In this document: positions 1-9,046 of the stretch, piece after piece
Layout: every line of letters begins with the position of its first letter
Position numbering within the stretch: the first letter of the stretch is position 1
Assembly: GCF_900155655.1 (NCBI RefSeq)
Contig: NZ_LT706987.1
Coordinates: 2,605,107 to 2,669,106 of the forward strand
Reading direction: 5' to 3'
DNA length: 64,000 bases
DNA from: Prevotella ihumii
GTDB lineage: Bacteria > Bacteroidota > Bacteroidia > Bacteroidales > Bacteroidaceae
Program-made: the position numbers and the translations under genes
The notes under the pieces: generated by a model
The model's database searches: none
Seen by the model: only the letters and a program-made list of their open reading frames with translations
What the model was told of the DNA's origin: nothing

Positions 1-157
1 ATTTACCAAGGAGAATGGCGGTATAGAGTATGCCGAACACAAGATGGAAGAGTTTCATACGGAGGCGGTTGGCTTCATTTCGGAGCACGTAACCGACCCA
101 CAGATAGCTGCTGCATTGCAAGCTTATCTTGATTTTGTGATACAGCGAAAGAACTAA
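1..157 (+). CDS. Polyprenyl synthetase, C-terminal end (partial)
   Basis: Open reading frame running in from the left edge (codons from base 2) and ending at TAA 155-157, about 51 residues. The visible tail contains GGIEYAEHKM near the start and ends LDFVIQRKN. The GGIEYA stretch followed by an alanine/leucine-rich helix and a final YxDFVIxR resembles the C-terminus of Bacteroidota octaprenyl/polyprenyl diphosphate synthases, which elongate isoprenoid chains for quinones. The catalytic Asp-rich motifs lie outside the window, so the assignment rests on the tail alone. It is followed 60 bp later by a clear terminator (217-253). Confidence 0.6.
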   Translation, partial: FTKENGGIEYAEHKMEEFHTEAVGFISEHVTDPQIAAALQAYLDFVIQRKN

Positions 158-216
158 TAAAATAAGATTTTGCCGTTATCAACAATAATTTAATGGCGGA
201 TAGATTTTAACACTTT

Positions 217-253
217 AAAATGCGAAATAGGATTGTTTCTTATTTCGCATTTT
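217..253 (+). terminator. Rho-independent terminator of the polyprenyl synthetase gene
   Basis: Inverted repeat AAAATGCGAAATA (217-229) / TATTTCGCATTTT (241-253) with an 11-nt loop, ending in T residues. Confidence 0.75.
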
Positions 254-288
254 TAGTTTTAAATCACCTAATATCCATTTTGTGGTTG

Positions 289-418
289 CCAAAGTTGAAC
301 TTTGGAAAGGTGAAACATATATGTTTTGCACCCTCAAAGTTGAACTTACAGCCCTTCATAGATGAACTTATACCTTCCGAAAACATAACAATTGCTATGT
401 TTTTTGTTCTTTTCTGTC
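289..418 (-). repeat. Palindrome-array element, degenerate copy 1
   Basis: Contains CCAAAGTTGAACTTTGG (289-305), AAACATATATGTTT (313-326) and CAAAGTTGAACTT (335-347) at about 22-bp pitch. A reverse-orientation box-like TTGTTCTTTTCTGTC lies at 404-418. A weak second box-like stretch may overlap the terminator loop near 232-246, about 170 bp away, which would match a three-unit copy. Confidence 0.65.
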
Positions 419-708
419 TTTCAGTCGTTCTATATTTACCCAACTGTGATGCGTTGTTTTTGCACACATTCTTTTGTTTATGTGTAACGTGAAGTGTATT
501 AATGAGATACAACTGCACACGAATAAACCGCATATTTCTGTCCGAAGTTCTTTTTGGTTGTAAATGCGCAAAATATGGAGAATGGTTTTAACACTTCAGG
601 CCGTAAAAGTGGTAAAACAGAATAATGGAAGGAAAGAAAGGGAAAGGTGCAATTAGGGCTACTCTTTATACATATCTCGATTAACTTAAAAATTCGTTCC
701 TTTTATCA

Positions 709-773
709 AGAAGTTAGAGGAGTTAAAGGGAGTTAAGTACAAATGCTTGTGGGGTAACGTAGGGGCTCCTTGT
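709..773. repeat. Partial GGAGTTA / GTAGGGGC inverted-repeat element
   Basis: Contains GAAGTTAGAGGAGTTAAAGGGAG and, 30 bp on, GTAGGGGC, the same blocks as the better preserved element at 19386-19591. Only one arm is recognisable. Confidence 0.45.
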
Positions 774-920
774 GCACATTAAAGTCTGTTTCAAAAAGAG
801 CTTTCTTTTAGCAATATTTTAAACAGCGATATGTATAGAGATAGGCAAGTAGGGTAGGGAGAGGGCTTCTTGCTTTTAGAGAAAGCTAACGGATAGGCAA
901 GCGGAATACTAACAAGAAAC

Positions 921-958
921 AAAAAAAGGACAACCAAGGGTGAGCTCAGTTGTCCTTT
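921..958 (-). terminator. Terminator of deoC
   Basis: AAAGGACAAC (925-934) / GTTGTCCTTT (949-958). Read on the minus strand, the stem is followed by a T run (complement of the A run at 921-927). It lies 20 bp beyond the deoC stop. Confidence 0.8.
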
Positions 959-978
959 AGATATAGTTTTAAAAGTGA

Positions 979-1890
979 TTAGAAGAACTTGATTTCTTTG
1001 CCTTCAATTTCGCTCAAGAGGAGATTTGTGAGACGACTTGTACCCAAACGGAACCAGTAGTTATCGAGCCACTTTTCGCCCAAAACTTCTTTGTAGATGG
1101 TGTAGAAGATAACGGCGTCCATCACGGTGTTGATGCCTCCAGCTGGCTTCAAACCAACCTGAATACCTGTTTTATCGTAGAACTCCTTGATAGCTTGGCA
1201 CATTACGTAAACCGACTCTGGAGTTGCGCTAACCTTCTCTTTACCTGTGCTGGTCTTGATGTATTCAGCACCAGCAAACATAGATAGAAGAGCTGCAATC
1301 TTAATGTTGCGTGGGTTCTTGAGATTACCTGTTTCGAGGATTACCTTCATTGGGATTTCACCACAAGTTTGCTTCAATTCGCTTACTTGGTCGTACACAT
1401 CTTCATAGTCGCCAGAGAGAACTTTGCCTACTGGGATAACGATGTCGATCTGTGTTGCACCATCTTTGATAGCCAAAGAAGTTTCGATGGTTTTTACTTC
1501 AAGGAAAGTTTGTGAAGATGGGAAATTGCCTGTAACATTGGTAATGTCTACCCCGTCTACTTCAAGGCTTTCAGCGATGAGCTTTGTGAAGCAAGGATAA
1601 GCGCATACGGCTGCAACGTGAGGGAGGGTAGGGTACTCTTTAGCAAACTGGTTTACCTTTTCTACCATTGCAAGGATGCCTTCTTCGGTGTCTTCGGTGC
1701 GAAGTGAGGTAAGTTCGACACTACCTAAGAGGAACTTTTTCACCTCTAATGTGTCGTTTTCAGCCACCTTTTCTTCGATAATTTTCTTAACTGCTGCCTT
1801 TACTTCCTCGTCTGTGATGTCGAGATTGTACTGCTTTAGCATTTCGTCATACTTGCTGACGCTGTTGATTTTGTTTTCGTTTTGTTCCAT
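979..1890 (-). CDS. deoC: Deoxyribose-phosphate aldolase
   Basis: 303 aa. DeoC cleaves 2-deoxyribose 5-phosphate to glyceraldehyde 3-phosphate and acetaldehyde in deoxynucleoside catabolism, in the cytoplasm. The TIM-barrel signatures are visible: IDIVIPVG with Asp149, the Schiff-base lysine in YIKTSTGK (Lys212) and the second active-site lysine in VGLKPAGG (Lys248). It is longer than the E. coli enzyme because of an N-terminal extension of about 45 residues, as seen in the longer DeoC class. Start ATG 1888-1890. It lies 22 bp after the CPBP protease gene, so the two are probably co-transcribed, with a terminator directly after. Confidence 0.95.
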   Translation of the reverse strand: MEQNENKINSVSKYDEMLKQYNLDITDEEVKAAVKKIIEEKVAENDTLEVKKFLLGSVELTSLRTEDTEEGILAMVEKVNQFAKEYPTLPHVAAVCAYPCFTKLIAESLEVDGVDITNVTGNFPSSQTFLEVKTIETSLAIKDGATQIDIVIPVGKVLSGDYEDVYDQVSELKQTCGEIPMKVILETGNLKNPRNIKIAALLSMFAGAEYIKTSTGKEKVSATPESVYVMCQAIKEFYDKTGIQVGLKPAGGINTVMDAVIFYTIYKEVLGEKWLDNYWFRLGTSRLTNLLLSEIEGKEIKFF

Positions 1891-1912
1891 AGTTGTTTGT
1901 ATTTATAAAGCG

Positions 1913-2779
1913 TTATTCTAATGTTTTTTGCGTGTTTACGAGCCCTTTATCGTACAATTTCTTGATGGTATAAGCGGTAATGCACATACCTAAAAAGGCT
2001 GCAATGAGTGAGGCTTCTGCGCCAAATTCGCCTCCTGTAATGTAAGAATTGTCTCCTAATATTGGGGTGATGATGCTTTCGCCTACTCGATTGCCCGATA
2101 CGGCAAATCCGAAGATGTTGCCTTGGGTGTAATTCCATATCCAATGCACACCGATAGGTGCCCAAAGGCTGCCTGTAAGTTTATAATATGCACCGAAAAA
2201 GAAGCCTATTTCGAGAACGATGGCGGTAGTTGACCACCACGTTGCGTTGTCGTTTGTGATGTGAACATAGCCAAAGAGTAGGGCAGAGATGAGAGTTGCT
2301 GCCCAAAAGCCAAATCGCTCGTCTATCATTCGGAAAAGAAAGCCGCGGAAAGTTATTTCCTCGCACGCTGCTACCGTGAGATAGAAGGCTATCATACTCA
2401 ATTGAGAAAGCGGATTGAACTGAACCGACTGCACCTTGTATTGTCCCAAAATAACCATAATGACAACCACCGAAACGAAGTAAGTCAGTCCTAAGCTGAT
2501 GCCTCTTAATGTTTTAGAAGGCATATTAACCCATTTAAGCTCGTCTGTCGTGCGTTTTTCCACTTTCCGTACCCATACTTGGTAGAGCCAAAATAAGAGC
2601 ATAGAGAGCGGAATACAGGTGAAAAATATGATGCAAGAAGCTACTGTTTGGTTGCTTGTGGCTTCTTGAACAATACATAAAGGACTTTCGGCAATACTTC
2701 CTAAGATAAGGAATAGCACAAAGCCGATAGCCAATTTAGCTGCCCAAATTAGATTTTTCTTTATTGTTTCTTTGTTCAT
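1913..2779 (-). CDS. CPBP family intramembrane metalloprotease
   Basis: 288 aa, about seven to eight hydrophobic segments. The CPBP (Abi, CaaX protease-like) motifs are present: EEITFRGFLFR (Glu140, Glu141, Arg145), a histidine in FGYVHIT (His173) and a further histidine in GVHWIWN (His212), which together form the proposed intramembrane active site. In other bacteria the family includes self-immunity proteins of peptide toxins and probable processing proteases; no substrate can be inferred here. It precedes deoC by 22 bp with no terminator between. The downstream partner does not suggest a function. Confidence 0.88.
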   Translation of the reverse strand: MNKETIKKNLIWAAKLAIGFVLFLILGSIAESPLCIVQEATSNQTVASCIIFFTCIPLSMLLFWLYQVWVRKVEKRTTDELKWVNMPSKTLRGISLGLTYFVSVVVIMVILGQYKVQSVQFNPLSQLSMIAFYLTVAACEEITFRGFLFRMIDERFGFWAATLISALLFGYVHITNDNATWWSTTAIVLEIGFFFGAYYKLTGSLWAPIGVHWIWNYTQGNIFGFAVSGNRVGESIITPILGDNSYITGGEFGAEASLIAAFLGMCITAYTIKKLYDKGLVNTQKTLE

Positions 2780-3109
2780 ATTTGGTGTATATCTTTATTT
2801 TTTTATTGTTGTTTGCTGCTTTTAAAATGTAGGGGCGTGATTTATCACGTTCCAAGCATCCGTCTTTGCATCAACGAAACCCGATACATATTGATGAACT
2901 TGCGAATAAATCGAGTCCTACACCGCAGCAAATGGAAGTGTTGGCTTTAACTCCAAGTGAGTCTAACGAGTGGTAACTCTCCTTAACTCCTCTAACTCCT
3001 GAGAAGTAGAACTCAATAAATCGAGCCCCTACGCTACCGCAAATGGAGGTATTAGCTTTAACTTCTTCTAACTCCCCATAACTCCTTTAACTTCTCAAAG
3101 AAACTCCTT
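2780..3109. other. Intergenic region, 330 bp
   Basis: Occupied almost entirely by the GTAGGGGC/TAACTCC repeat element (2829-3100). No open frame of interest. An A/T-rich stretch immediately upstream of the CPBP start may hold its promoter. Confidence 0.6.
2829..3100. repeat. GTAGGGGC / TAACTCC inverted-repeat element, rearranged copy
   Basis: Begins GTAGGGGCGTGATTTATCAC (2830 onward), the same block as in the element at 19386-19591. Two related blocks in the opposite sense end in TCCTAC (about 2896-2923) and CCCCTACG (about 3008-3033). Several TAACTCC-type repeats follow up to 3100. The two closing blocks suggest a tandem partial duplication of the element. Confidence 0.6.
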
Positions 3110-3436
3110 CTACGTTGTCAGCTTAGGGTTGTTGCGATGCCTTTCTTTATCGCGTTGGGTCTTTTTCGCAAAGCTCTTTTCCAACTCTTCTTCAAGGTTT
3201 ACCCCCGTTTGGTTGGCTATGCAGGTGAGTACCCATAACACATCGGCTATCTCTTCGCCTATATTGGGTATCTCACCTTGCTTGAAGCTTTGGTCTCCGT
3301 AGGCTCTCGACATTACACGTGCTAATTCGCCAACCTCTTCGGTTAGACAAGCCATATTTGTGAGTTCGCTAAAATAGCGCACACCGTATGTTTTTATCCA
3401 ACTGTCTACTCGCTGTTGTAATTCGTCTATTGACAT
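3110..3436 (-). CDS. MazG-like nucleotide pyrophosphohydrolase
   Basis: 108 aa, a single MazG-like domain of the short all-alpha NTP pyrophosphatase superfamily. Metal-binding acidic motifs are visible: EEVGELARV in helix 1 and EEIADVLWVL after the loop (EExxE...ExxD pattern). Members hydrolyse nucleoside triphosphates to monophosphates, often non-canonical dNTPs. It lies 36 bp downstream of dtd on the same strand, and the dtd-mazG pairing is common in Bacteroidota. Substrate not determinable from sequence. Confidence 0.88.
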   Translation of the reverse strand: MSIDELQQRVDSWIKTYGVRYFSELTNMACLTEEVGELARVMSRAYGDQSFKQGEIPNIGEEIADVLWVLTCIANQTGVNLEEELEKSFAKKTQRDKERHRNNPKLTT

Positions 3437-3472
3437 CTTTACGCTCCTTGTTTTGCTGTTTTAGGGTTGATT

Positions 3473-3925
3473 TTATTCCTTGTTCTTGGTATCCATACAG
3501 ATGGTTACAGGACCATCGTTGAGCAATTCTACCTTCATATCAGCCCCAAACTCGCCTTCGCCTACAGGTTTGCCCAATGCTGTGCTTAGCTCACGGCAGA
3601 AGAAGTTGTAGAGCGGAATAGAGATTTCGGGCTTTGCAGCGTGTATATAACTGGGTCGGTTGCCTTTCTTGTAGCTTGCCATAAGGGTGAACTGTGATAC
3701 AACGAGGATTTCGCCATTGATATCTGTCACGTTTCGGTTCATTACACCCTCCTCATCATCAAATACGCGGAGGCCTACAACCTTCTTTATAAGCCATTGG
3801 GCATCTTCTTCGGTGTCGTCATTGCCGATGCCTAAGAGGATTAATAAGCCTTGATTGATGGTCGACTTTACTTTGTTGTCAATGGCTACTGATGCGTTTC
3901 GCACGCGTTGGACTACTATTCTCAT
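3473..3925 (-). CDS. dtd: D-aminoacyl-tRNA deacylase
   Basis: 150 aa, the usual length of the family. Dtd hydrolyses D-aminoacyl-tRNA (and Gly-tRNAAla), recycling mischarged tRNAs. The family motifs are visible: MRIVVQRV at the start, SQFTLMA with the active-site threonine, and the NDGPVTI cross-subunit Gly-Pro motif near the C-terminus. The start ATG lies 12 bp after the uvrC stop, indicating tight co-transcription with uvrC. Confidence 0.96.
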   Translation of the reverse strand: MRIVVQRVRNASVAIDNKVKSTINQGLLILLGIGNDDTEEDAQWLIKKVVGLRVFDDEEGVMNRNVTDINGEILVVSQFTLMASYKKGNRPSYIHAAKPEISIPLYNFFCRELSTALGKPVGEGEFGADMKVELLNDGPVTICMDTKNKE

Positions 3926-3937
3926 ACCGCAAATATA

Positions 3938-5791
3938 CTATTTTTTATTCAAATTTTGGTCTGTTGGGTGGAAATAATTGTATAATAAGGTGGCTTTGGC
4001 TGTTCCAAGCACCGCTGTAAGCGACTGTATATCAGCTGCTTTTATCTTTCTTACACTCTTAAAGTGCTTCATAAGCTGTTCTTTACTTATTGTTCCGATA
4101 CCTTTAATATCGTCTAACTCGCTATGTAACTGATGTTTAGATCGTTTCTCCCTATGGAATGTTATGGCAAAACGATGCACCTCGTCTTGTATTTGGGTCA
4201 ATATTTTGAACAGCTCAGAGTTGGTTGGAACGCCAATAGTTTGAGGCGGAAAACCGTAAAGTAGCTCGTTGGTGCGGTGGCGATTGTCCTTAGCAAGTCC
4301 TGCGATGGGGATTTGCAACCTCAATTCGTCCTCTACAACGGCACGTACCACCTCCATTTGCCCTTTACCACCATCGGTAATGATGAGGTCGGGTAGGGGT
4401 TCTTCGGCTTCTATCATACGGCTGTAACGTCGTCGAACTACTTCTTGCATTGACGCATAATCGTCTGGACCGACAACAGTCTTGATGTTGTATTTTCTAT
4501 AATCTTTTTTCGAAGGCCTCATAGCTTTATAAACCACACATCCTGCTACGGCATCTGTACCCGAAATGTTCGAGTTGTCGAAACATTCAATGTGATAAGG
4601 CAGCTTTGGGAGTTTAAGTTTGTCTTGCAATTCCTTCATCAATCGTGTCTGTTTCTGCTCAGGATTGAGTTTCTCTGCTTGTTTTAGACGGTCGAATTTA
4701 TGCTGTTTAGCATTCATTTCAGAGAGTTCTAAGAGGTGTTTCTTGTCCCCTCGCTGTGGAATAAAGAACTCTGCATTCTTTATTTTGAAGTCTAATTCAA
4801 ACGGAACGATAATCTCTTTCGCCTCACTTTGAAATCTTTCACGTATCTCTGGTATAGCTTCATTGAGCAATTCTGCATCTGTTTCCGCCAATTTGCGTTT
4901 GTATTCAAAGGTGAAACTTTGATTGATTGCGCCATTTGTAACGTGGATATAACTGATAAAAGCATTCTTTTTGCTGTCATCGTTTACAATGCTGAACACG
5001 TCAACATCTGAGATGGAGTGGCTTACAATTTCACTTTTGGCAGCAAAACCCTCTAATGCAATGTAGCGTTGTTTGTGCATTTCTGCCTCTTCAAATCGTA
5101 ATTCTGCTGCCGCTGCCTCCATCTTTTCCTTTAAAATACGCTGCACTTCACGTGTATTACCTTTAAGTATTTGGCGTGCTTGCGCCATATTTTGCTGATA
5201 ATCGTCGAACGTTTGCTTTCCGATACACGGTGCTCCGCAATTTCCAAGATGATATTCCAAGCACGCTTTGTACTTCTTTTGTTCTATTCCCTCTTGTGTT
5301 ATGGGAAATCTACAAGTACGTGGCTTGTACACTTTCTTGATGATGTCGAGAATAGCGTGCATACTCTTAACGTTGGAATATGGACCGTAGAATGTTCCGT
5401 AACGCTTGTTAATGTTGCGAGTGTTGAACACACGAGGGAAATACTCCTTGGTTACGCAGATGCTGGGATAGGTTTTGCCATCTTTCAGTAGAACGTTGTA
5501 GCGTGGTTGATACTGTTTGATGAGTTGATTTTCTATCAATAAAGCATCTTCCTCCGAATTTACAACCGTGTAAGTTATGTTGTGAATTTTCGAAACGAGC
5601 ACTTTGGTCTTAAATCTATCGGTCTCTTTATGGAAATAGGACGACACTCTATTCTTTAAGTTTTTAGCTTTCCCTACGTATATAATAATCCCTTCCTTAT
5701 CATAGTATTGATAAGTGCCAGGCTTACTTGGTAGATTGCTAACAATCCCTTTAAGATACGCCAATCGTTTCTCGTTTTCTTCTTTATTCAT
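3938..5791 (-). CDS. uvrC: UvrABC system protein C (excinuclease subunit)
   Basis: 617 aa. UvrC makes the 3' and 5' incisions around a UvrB-marked DNA lesion. The domain order is normal: N-terminal GIY-YIG nuclease (GTYQYYD...IIYVGKAKNLKNRV, about residues 23-55), UVR helical motif (about 200-240), RNase H-like 5' nuclease (DNSNISG and TDGGKGQM, about 400-470), and C-terminal helix-hairpin-helix (IKGIGTISKEQL, about 560-590). Length is typical. It sits upstream of dtd by 12 bp and is separated from apt by a 490-bp spacer with an apt terminator, so it likely has its own promoter. Confidence 0.97.
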   Translation of the reverse strand: MNKEENEKRLAYLKGIVSNLPSKPGTYQYYDKEGIIIYVGKAKNLKNRVSSYFHKETDRFKTKVLVSKIHNITYTVVNSEEDALLIENQLIKQYQPRYNVLLKDGKTYPSICVTKEYFPRVFNTRNINKRYGTFYGPYSNVKSMHAILDIIKKVYKPRTCRFPITQEGIEQKKYKACLEYHLGNCGAPCIGKQTFDDYQQNMAQARQILKGNTREVQRILKEKMEAAAAELRFEEAEMHKQRYIALEGFAAKSEIVSHSISDVDVFSIVNDDSKKNAFISYIHVTNGAINQSFTFEYKRKLAETDAELLNEAIPEIRERFQSEAKEIIVPFELDFKIKNAEFFIPQRGDKKHLLELSEMNAKQHKFDRLKQAEKLNPEQKQTRLMKELQDKLKLPKLPYHIECFDNSNISGTDAVAGCVVYKAMRPSKKDYRKYNIKTVVGPDDYASMQEVVRRRYSRMIEAEEPLPDLIITDGGKGQMEVVRAVVEDELRLQIPIAGLAKDNRHRTNELLYGFPPQTIGVPTNSELFKILTQIQDEVHRFAITFHREKRSKHQLHSELDDIKGIGTISKEQLMKHFKSVRKIKAADIQSLTAVLGTAKATLLYNYFHPTDQNLNKK

Positions 5792-5897
5792 TTTCGGTAA
5801 CTCCTTTGTTTAAAGGTGTTTTAAGGCTTTTTGTTTCACGTGGAACTATAATCTTAAACTTTGTTTCACACGTTTTGGAGGTGCTTCCTGTATCGTT

Positions 5898-6200
5898 TCG
5901 AAGTCTATTTTTTACTGTTTAGAAGTTTATCTTTTACCTTTTCTAAGTCTACCTCTTGTCTTTTGAAGTTTATCTTGCATCTTTTTTAGCTTTATCTAAA
6001 ATCTTTAAAAGTTGCATCTTGAACTTTCAAAGCTTTTATCAATGCCGATAGAGAGTTCGCTCTTTTTCACCAAAAACCGAAAGACTTATGGTTTGTGTCT
6101 TTCGGTTTTGATGCTTTTATGTAGAAGTTTGGTTCTCTACTTTTGTAGTTCTAATAAACTTACATTCGATGTTTTTGAACTTACATTTCGATGTGTTGCT
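5898..6200. repeat. Degenerate tandem repeats, about 22 bp period
   Basis: Successive units of the type AAGTTTATCTTTTACCTTTT recur at 21-23 bp spacing from about 5898 to 6040. After the terminator hairpin there are further units such as GAACTTACATTTCGATG. The pitch matches that of the palindrome-array elements, and the AAGTT / AACTT blocks resemble the CAAAGTTSAACTTTG unit, so this may be a decayed relative. Confidence 0.5.
6073..6109 (-). terminator. Terminator after apt
   Basis: Perfect 13-bp stem AAAACCGAAAGAC (6073-6085) / GTCTTTCGGTTTT (6097-6109), with T-rich sequence on both sides. It can work in either direction, but only apt reads into it. Confidence 0.75.
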
Positions 6201-6281
6201 TTTTATTGTTATTGATTTTCTGCGCTTCAGTTTGATGTTTTGCAGTTTTGGGTTCTATTTAAAGCAATTGAGCGAATAAGT

Positions 6282-6812
6282 TTAGAACTGGAGTAGGGAA
6301 GATATTTCAATATCTTTATCAAACTCATCGCGGCTATTAGGGAACTCTTCGTGCAATTCGATGATAAAGTTGCAGTACACCTTCTTTGGGTTGAACTTCT
6401 TTACGAGGTGACAAGCAGCCTTCATTGTTCCACCTGTAGCGAGCAAATCGTCGTGTAAGAGAACCACATCATCCTCGCTTATGGCATCTTTGTGGATTTC
6501 TATGGTATCTACACCATATTCTTTCTCATAGCTCTCTTGAACTGTCTCGCATGGAAGTTTACCAGGCTTGCGACAAAGTACGATGCCTGCGCCTAAGCGA
6601 AGTGCCAAAGCAGACGACATAACGAAGCCTCTACTTTCTATTCCCACAATCTTTGTGATGCCTTTATCCTTGTATAGCTCATACATTTGGTTGGTTATCT
6701 CTTCCAAAGCTACAGGAGATTTAAACAAGGTGGTAACATCTCGGAAATTAACTCCCTTTACTGGCCAATCTGGAATGCATCTAAGATGGTCGAGAAGTAT
6801 TTTACTGTTCAT
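6282..6812 (-). CDS. apt: Adenine phosphoribosyltransferase
   Basis: 176 aa, the normal length. Apt salvages adenine: adenine plus PRPP gives AMP plus pyrophosphate. The phosphoribosyltransferase PRPP loop VVLLHDDLLATGGTM is at residues 116-130, and the purine/flexible-loop region GIESRGFV is at 57-64. It lies 59 bp downstream of mnmG on the same strand, an arrangement conserved in Bacteroidota, and is followed by a strong hairpin at 6073-6109. Confidence 0.97.
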   Translation of the reverse strand: MNSKILLDHLRCIPDWPVKGVNFRDVTTLFKSPVALEEITNQMYELYKDKGITKIVGIESRGFVMSSALALRLGAGIVLCRKPGKLPCETVQESYEKEYGVDTIEIHKDAISEDDVVLLHDDLLATGGTMKAACHLVKKFNPKKVYCNFIIELHEEFPNSRDEFDKDIEISSLLQF

Positions 6813-6871
6813 TTTCAGTTAGTTATATATTAAATGTTTTATTAATTGTTTCACGTGGAACGAAGTGTGTT

Positions 6872-8749
6872 TTATCGTCCCATAAGTACCAATAGGACGT
6901 TAATATCACTTGGGCTCACCCCTGGAATGCGGCTCGCTTGGGCGAGCGTCTCGGGCTGTATGCGCTCCAACTTTTGACGACACTCTGTTGATAGGTCGTG
7001 AATGGACGCATAATCGAAGTGTCCTTTTATCTTTATATCCTCCAATCGGTGCATTTTTTCAGCAAAGGTGCGTTCGCGTTCGATGTATCCTTTGTATTTC
7101 ATCTTTATTTCTGCAGCCTCTGTAATTTCATCTTTACGATTTGGAAGTTGCTCTATTATCTCTTTTAGTGCGGGCAATTGCTTGGATAAGTTCATTAATC
7201 CGATGCCAGGGCGTGCTATTAGGTCTACTATCTTTGCAGTTCCGTGGAGTGGGGAACTGCCTATTGACTCCAAATAACCATTAATATGGTTCGGTTTCAC
7301 CGCTGTTGTTTCGCATAAAGCAATGATTTTATCGATAGCCTCTTTCTTTTCTACCCACCAATCATAACGGTTGCGCTTTGCCACACCAAGATGGTAAGCC
7401 CGTTCGGTCAATCGAGCATCAGCATCATCTTGACGTAAGAGAATGCGATATTCAGCTCTTGAGGTAAACATACGGTACGGTTCGTCTACGCCCTTTGTTG
7501 TTAAATCGTCGATTAATACGCCAATATAACTCTCATCACGCTTCATTACGAAGGGTTCAGACCCACTACAAAGCAGCGCAGCGTTAATACCTGCCACCAT
7601 TCCTTGACCTCCAGCCTCCTCGTAACCAGTCGTTCCGTTTACCTGTCCTGCAAAGAACAGACCCGAAATAATCTTCGATTCCAACGAAGGTTTCAGTTGA
7701 GTAGGGGCGAAATAATCGTATTCGATGGCATAACCGGGACGATAGATTTTGGCATCACGCAACGCAGGAATTTTATGAATAGCTTCGAGCTGAATTTCCC
7801 ACGGCATACTTGACGAAAAACCATTAAGATACATTTCGTTCGTGTCCACCCCTTCAGGTTCGAGAAACAAAGGGTGCGTATTCTTGTCAGGAAATGTAAC
7901 GAGCTTGGTTTCGATAGATGGGCAGTAACGAGGGCCTGTACTTTGGATTTGTCCGTTGAAAAGGGGAGAATCTGCTACCCCTTTGCGCAATATCTCGTGC
8001 GACTCTTCGTTGGTGGAACACGTCCAACAAGGCAATTGAGGTAATGCTCTGTGTGCTCCGAAGTAAGAAAACTGGTGATAATCTGTTTCCCCTGGTTGTT
8101 CCTCCATTTCATCGAAGTGAACCGAGCGTTTGTCTATGCGAACAGGCGTTCCCGTTTTCATTCTGTCAGAACGTATGCCGTGACGTGTGATACTTTCAGC
8201 AAAGTGATGCACGGCAGGTTCGGCACATCGTCCACCCTCCACTTGTCGGCGACCGATGTGCATTAATCCGTTGAGGAAAGTTCCAGCTGTTATGATTACG
8301 GTACGGGCAAAGAGTTCAATGCCCCATATTGTTCTAACGCCTACGGCTTGATTGTTTTCAACGAAAAGTTCGTCCGCTTGGTCTTGAAAAATGTCAAGAT
8401 TGTCGGTATGGTCTAAGTTTTTTTTCCATTCCCAAATAAACTTTTCGCGGTCGCACTGTGCACGTGGACTCCACACGGCAGGCCCTTTAGAGCGATTGAG
8501 CATACGGAATTGTATGGCTGTTGCATCGGTGATAAGTCCCATCTGACCACCGAGTGCATCGATTTCACGAACAATCTGGCCTTTAGCAATTCCACCCACG
8601 GCAGGGTTACAGCTCATTTGTCCTATTTTGTTCATATCCATTGTTACGAGGCATACCTTTGCTCCAATATTTGCAGCAGCAGTTGCCGCCTCGCAACCAG
8701 CGTGTCCTCCGCCAATCACAAGTACATCATACTTGAACTTTATGCTCAT
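6872..8749 (-). CDS. mnmG: tRNA uridine-5-carboxymethylaminomethyl modification enzyme, FAD subunit
   Basis: 625 aa. MnmG (GidA) with MnmE installs the cmnm5 group on wobble uridine of certain tRNAs, using FAD and methylene-THF. Visible features: N-terminal dinucleotide-binding motif VIGGGHAGCEAA (about residues 11-22), the family signature GPRYCPSIE in the middle, the second signature GQVNGTTGYEEA, and a C-terminal helical domain for MnmE/tRNA contact. Length is standard. A TAnnTTTG -7 element is readable on the minus strand at 8767-8774, shortly before the ATG, so mnmG probably starts the mnmG-apt transcript. Confidence 0.97.
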   Translation of the reverse strand: MSIKFKYDVLVIGGGHAGCEAATAAANIGAKVCLVTMDMNKIGQMSCNPAVGGIAKGQIVREIDALGGQMGLITDATAIQFRMLNRSKGPAVWSPRAQCDREKFIWEWKKNLDHTDNLDIFQDQADELFVENNQAVGVRTIWGIELFARTVIITAGTFLNGLMHIGRRQVEGGRCAEPAVHHFAESITRHGIRSDRMKTGTPVRIDKRSVHFDEMEEQPGETDYHQFSYFGAHRALPQLPCWTCSTNEESHEILRKGVADSPLFNGQIQSTGPRYCPSIETKLVTFPDKNTHPLFLEPEGVDTNEMYLNGFSSSMPWEIQLEAIHKIPALRDAKIYRPGYAIEYDYFAPTQLKPSLESKIISGLFFAGQVNGTTGYEEAGGQGMVAGINAALLCSGSEPFVMKRDESYIGVLIDDLTTKGVDEPYRMFTSRAEYRILLRQDDADARLTERAYHLGVAKRNRYDWWVEKKEAIDKIIALCETTAVKPNHINGYLESIGSSPLHGTAKIVDLIARPGIGLMNLSKQLPALKEIIEQLPNRKDEITEAAEIKMKYKGYIERERTFAEKMHRLEDIKIKGHFDYASIHDLSTECRQKLERIQPETLAQASRIPGVSPSDINVLLVLMGR

Positions 8750-8766
8750 TCTTCTCTATTTTTTGG

Positions 8767-8774
8767 CAAAAGTA
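8767..8774 (-). promoter_or_regulatory. Probable -7 element of mnmG
   Basis: TACTTTTG on the minus strand, fitting TAnnTTTG, 18 bp upstream of the start codon. No convincing -33 TTTG at the right distance, so moderate confidence. Confidence 0.5.
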
Positions 8775-9046
8775 AGAAATTTAATTGAATAACCGATGCA
8801 CTTTTAATATATATTGTGTGTTTTGTTGTTCAATTATGTTTTTGGCTATTTGTTTTGTCGTAATTGCTCTTTAGGGTACTCATTTTTAAGTTTTGCATAT
8901 TATGTTTTGTTTCGGTATAATTATGCTAATAGATGAATATAACTTCTGTTTTGGGAAACAGCATTTTAACTTTTAAATTAGCAAGATAGAGTGTATAAAA
9001 AGAGTATATATATCTAAAAAGTTTAAATATTGCATTTTTGATTTCC

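Larger units (their letters stand above)
158..978. other. Intergenic region, 821 bp, repeat-rich
   Basis: Between convergent genes. It holds the terminator at 217-253, a degenerate copy of the palindrome-array element (289-418), a partial GGAGTTA-type inverted-repeat element (709-773) and the deoC terminator (921-958). Short open frames here simply read through the palindromes. No gene recognised. Confidence 0.7.
5792..6281. other. Intergenic region, 490 bp, degenerate 22-bp repeats
   Basis: Between apt and uvrC (both minus). Holds the apt terminator (6073-6109) and long runs of degenerate AAGTTTATCTTTTAC-like repeats (5898-6040, 6120-6200). No gene recognised. Confidence 0.6.

Noticed and set aside
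220..533. Open frames on both strands reading KHICF / KLNFG-like peptides
   Set aside because: They are translations of the palindromes AAACATATATGTTT and CAAAGTTSAACTTTG. The 22.5-bp pitch is not a multiple of three and frames differ between copies, so no protein is selected.
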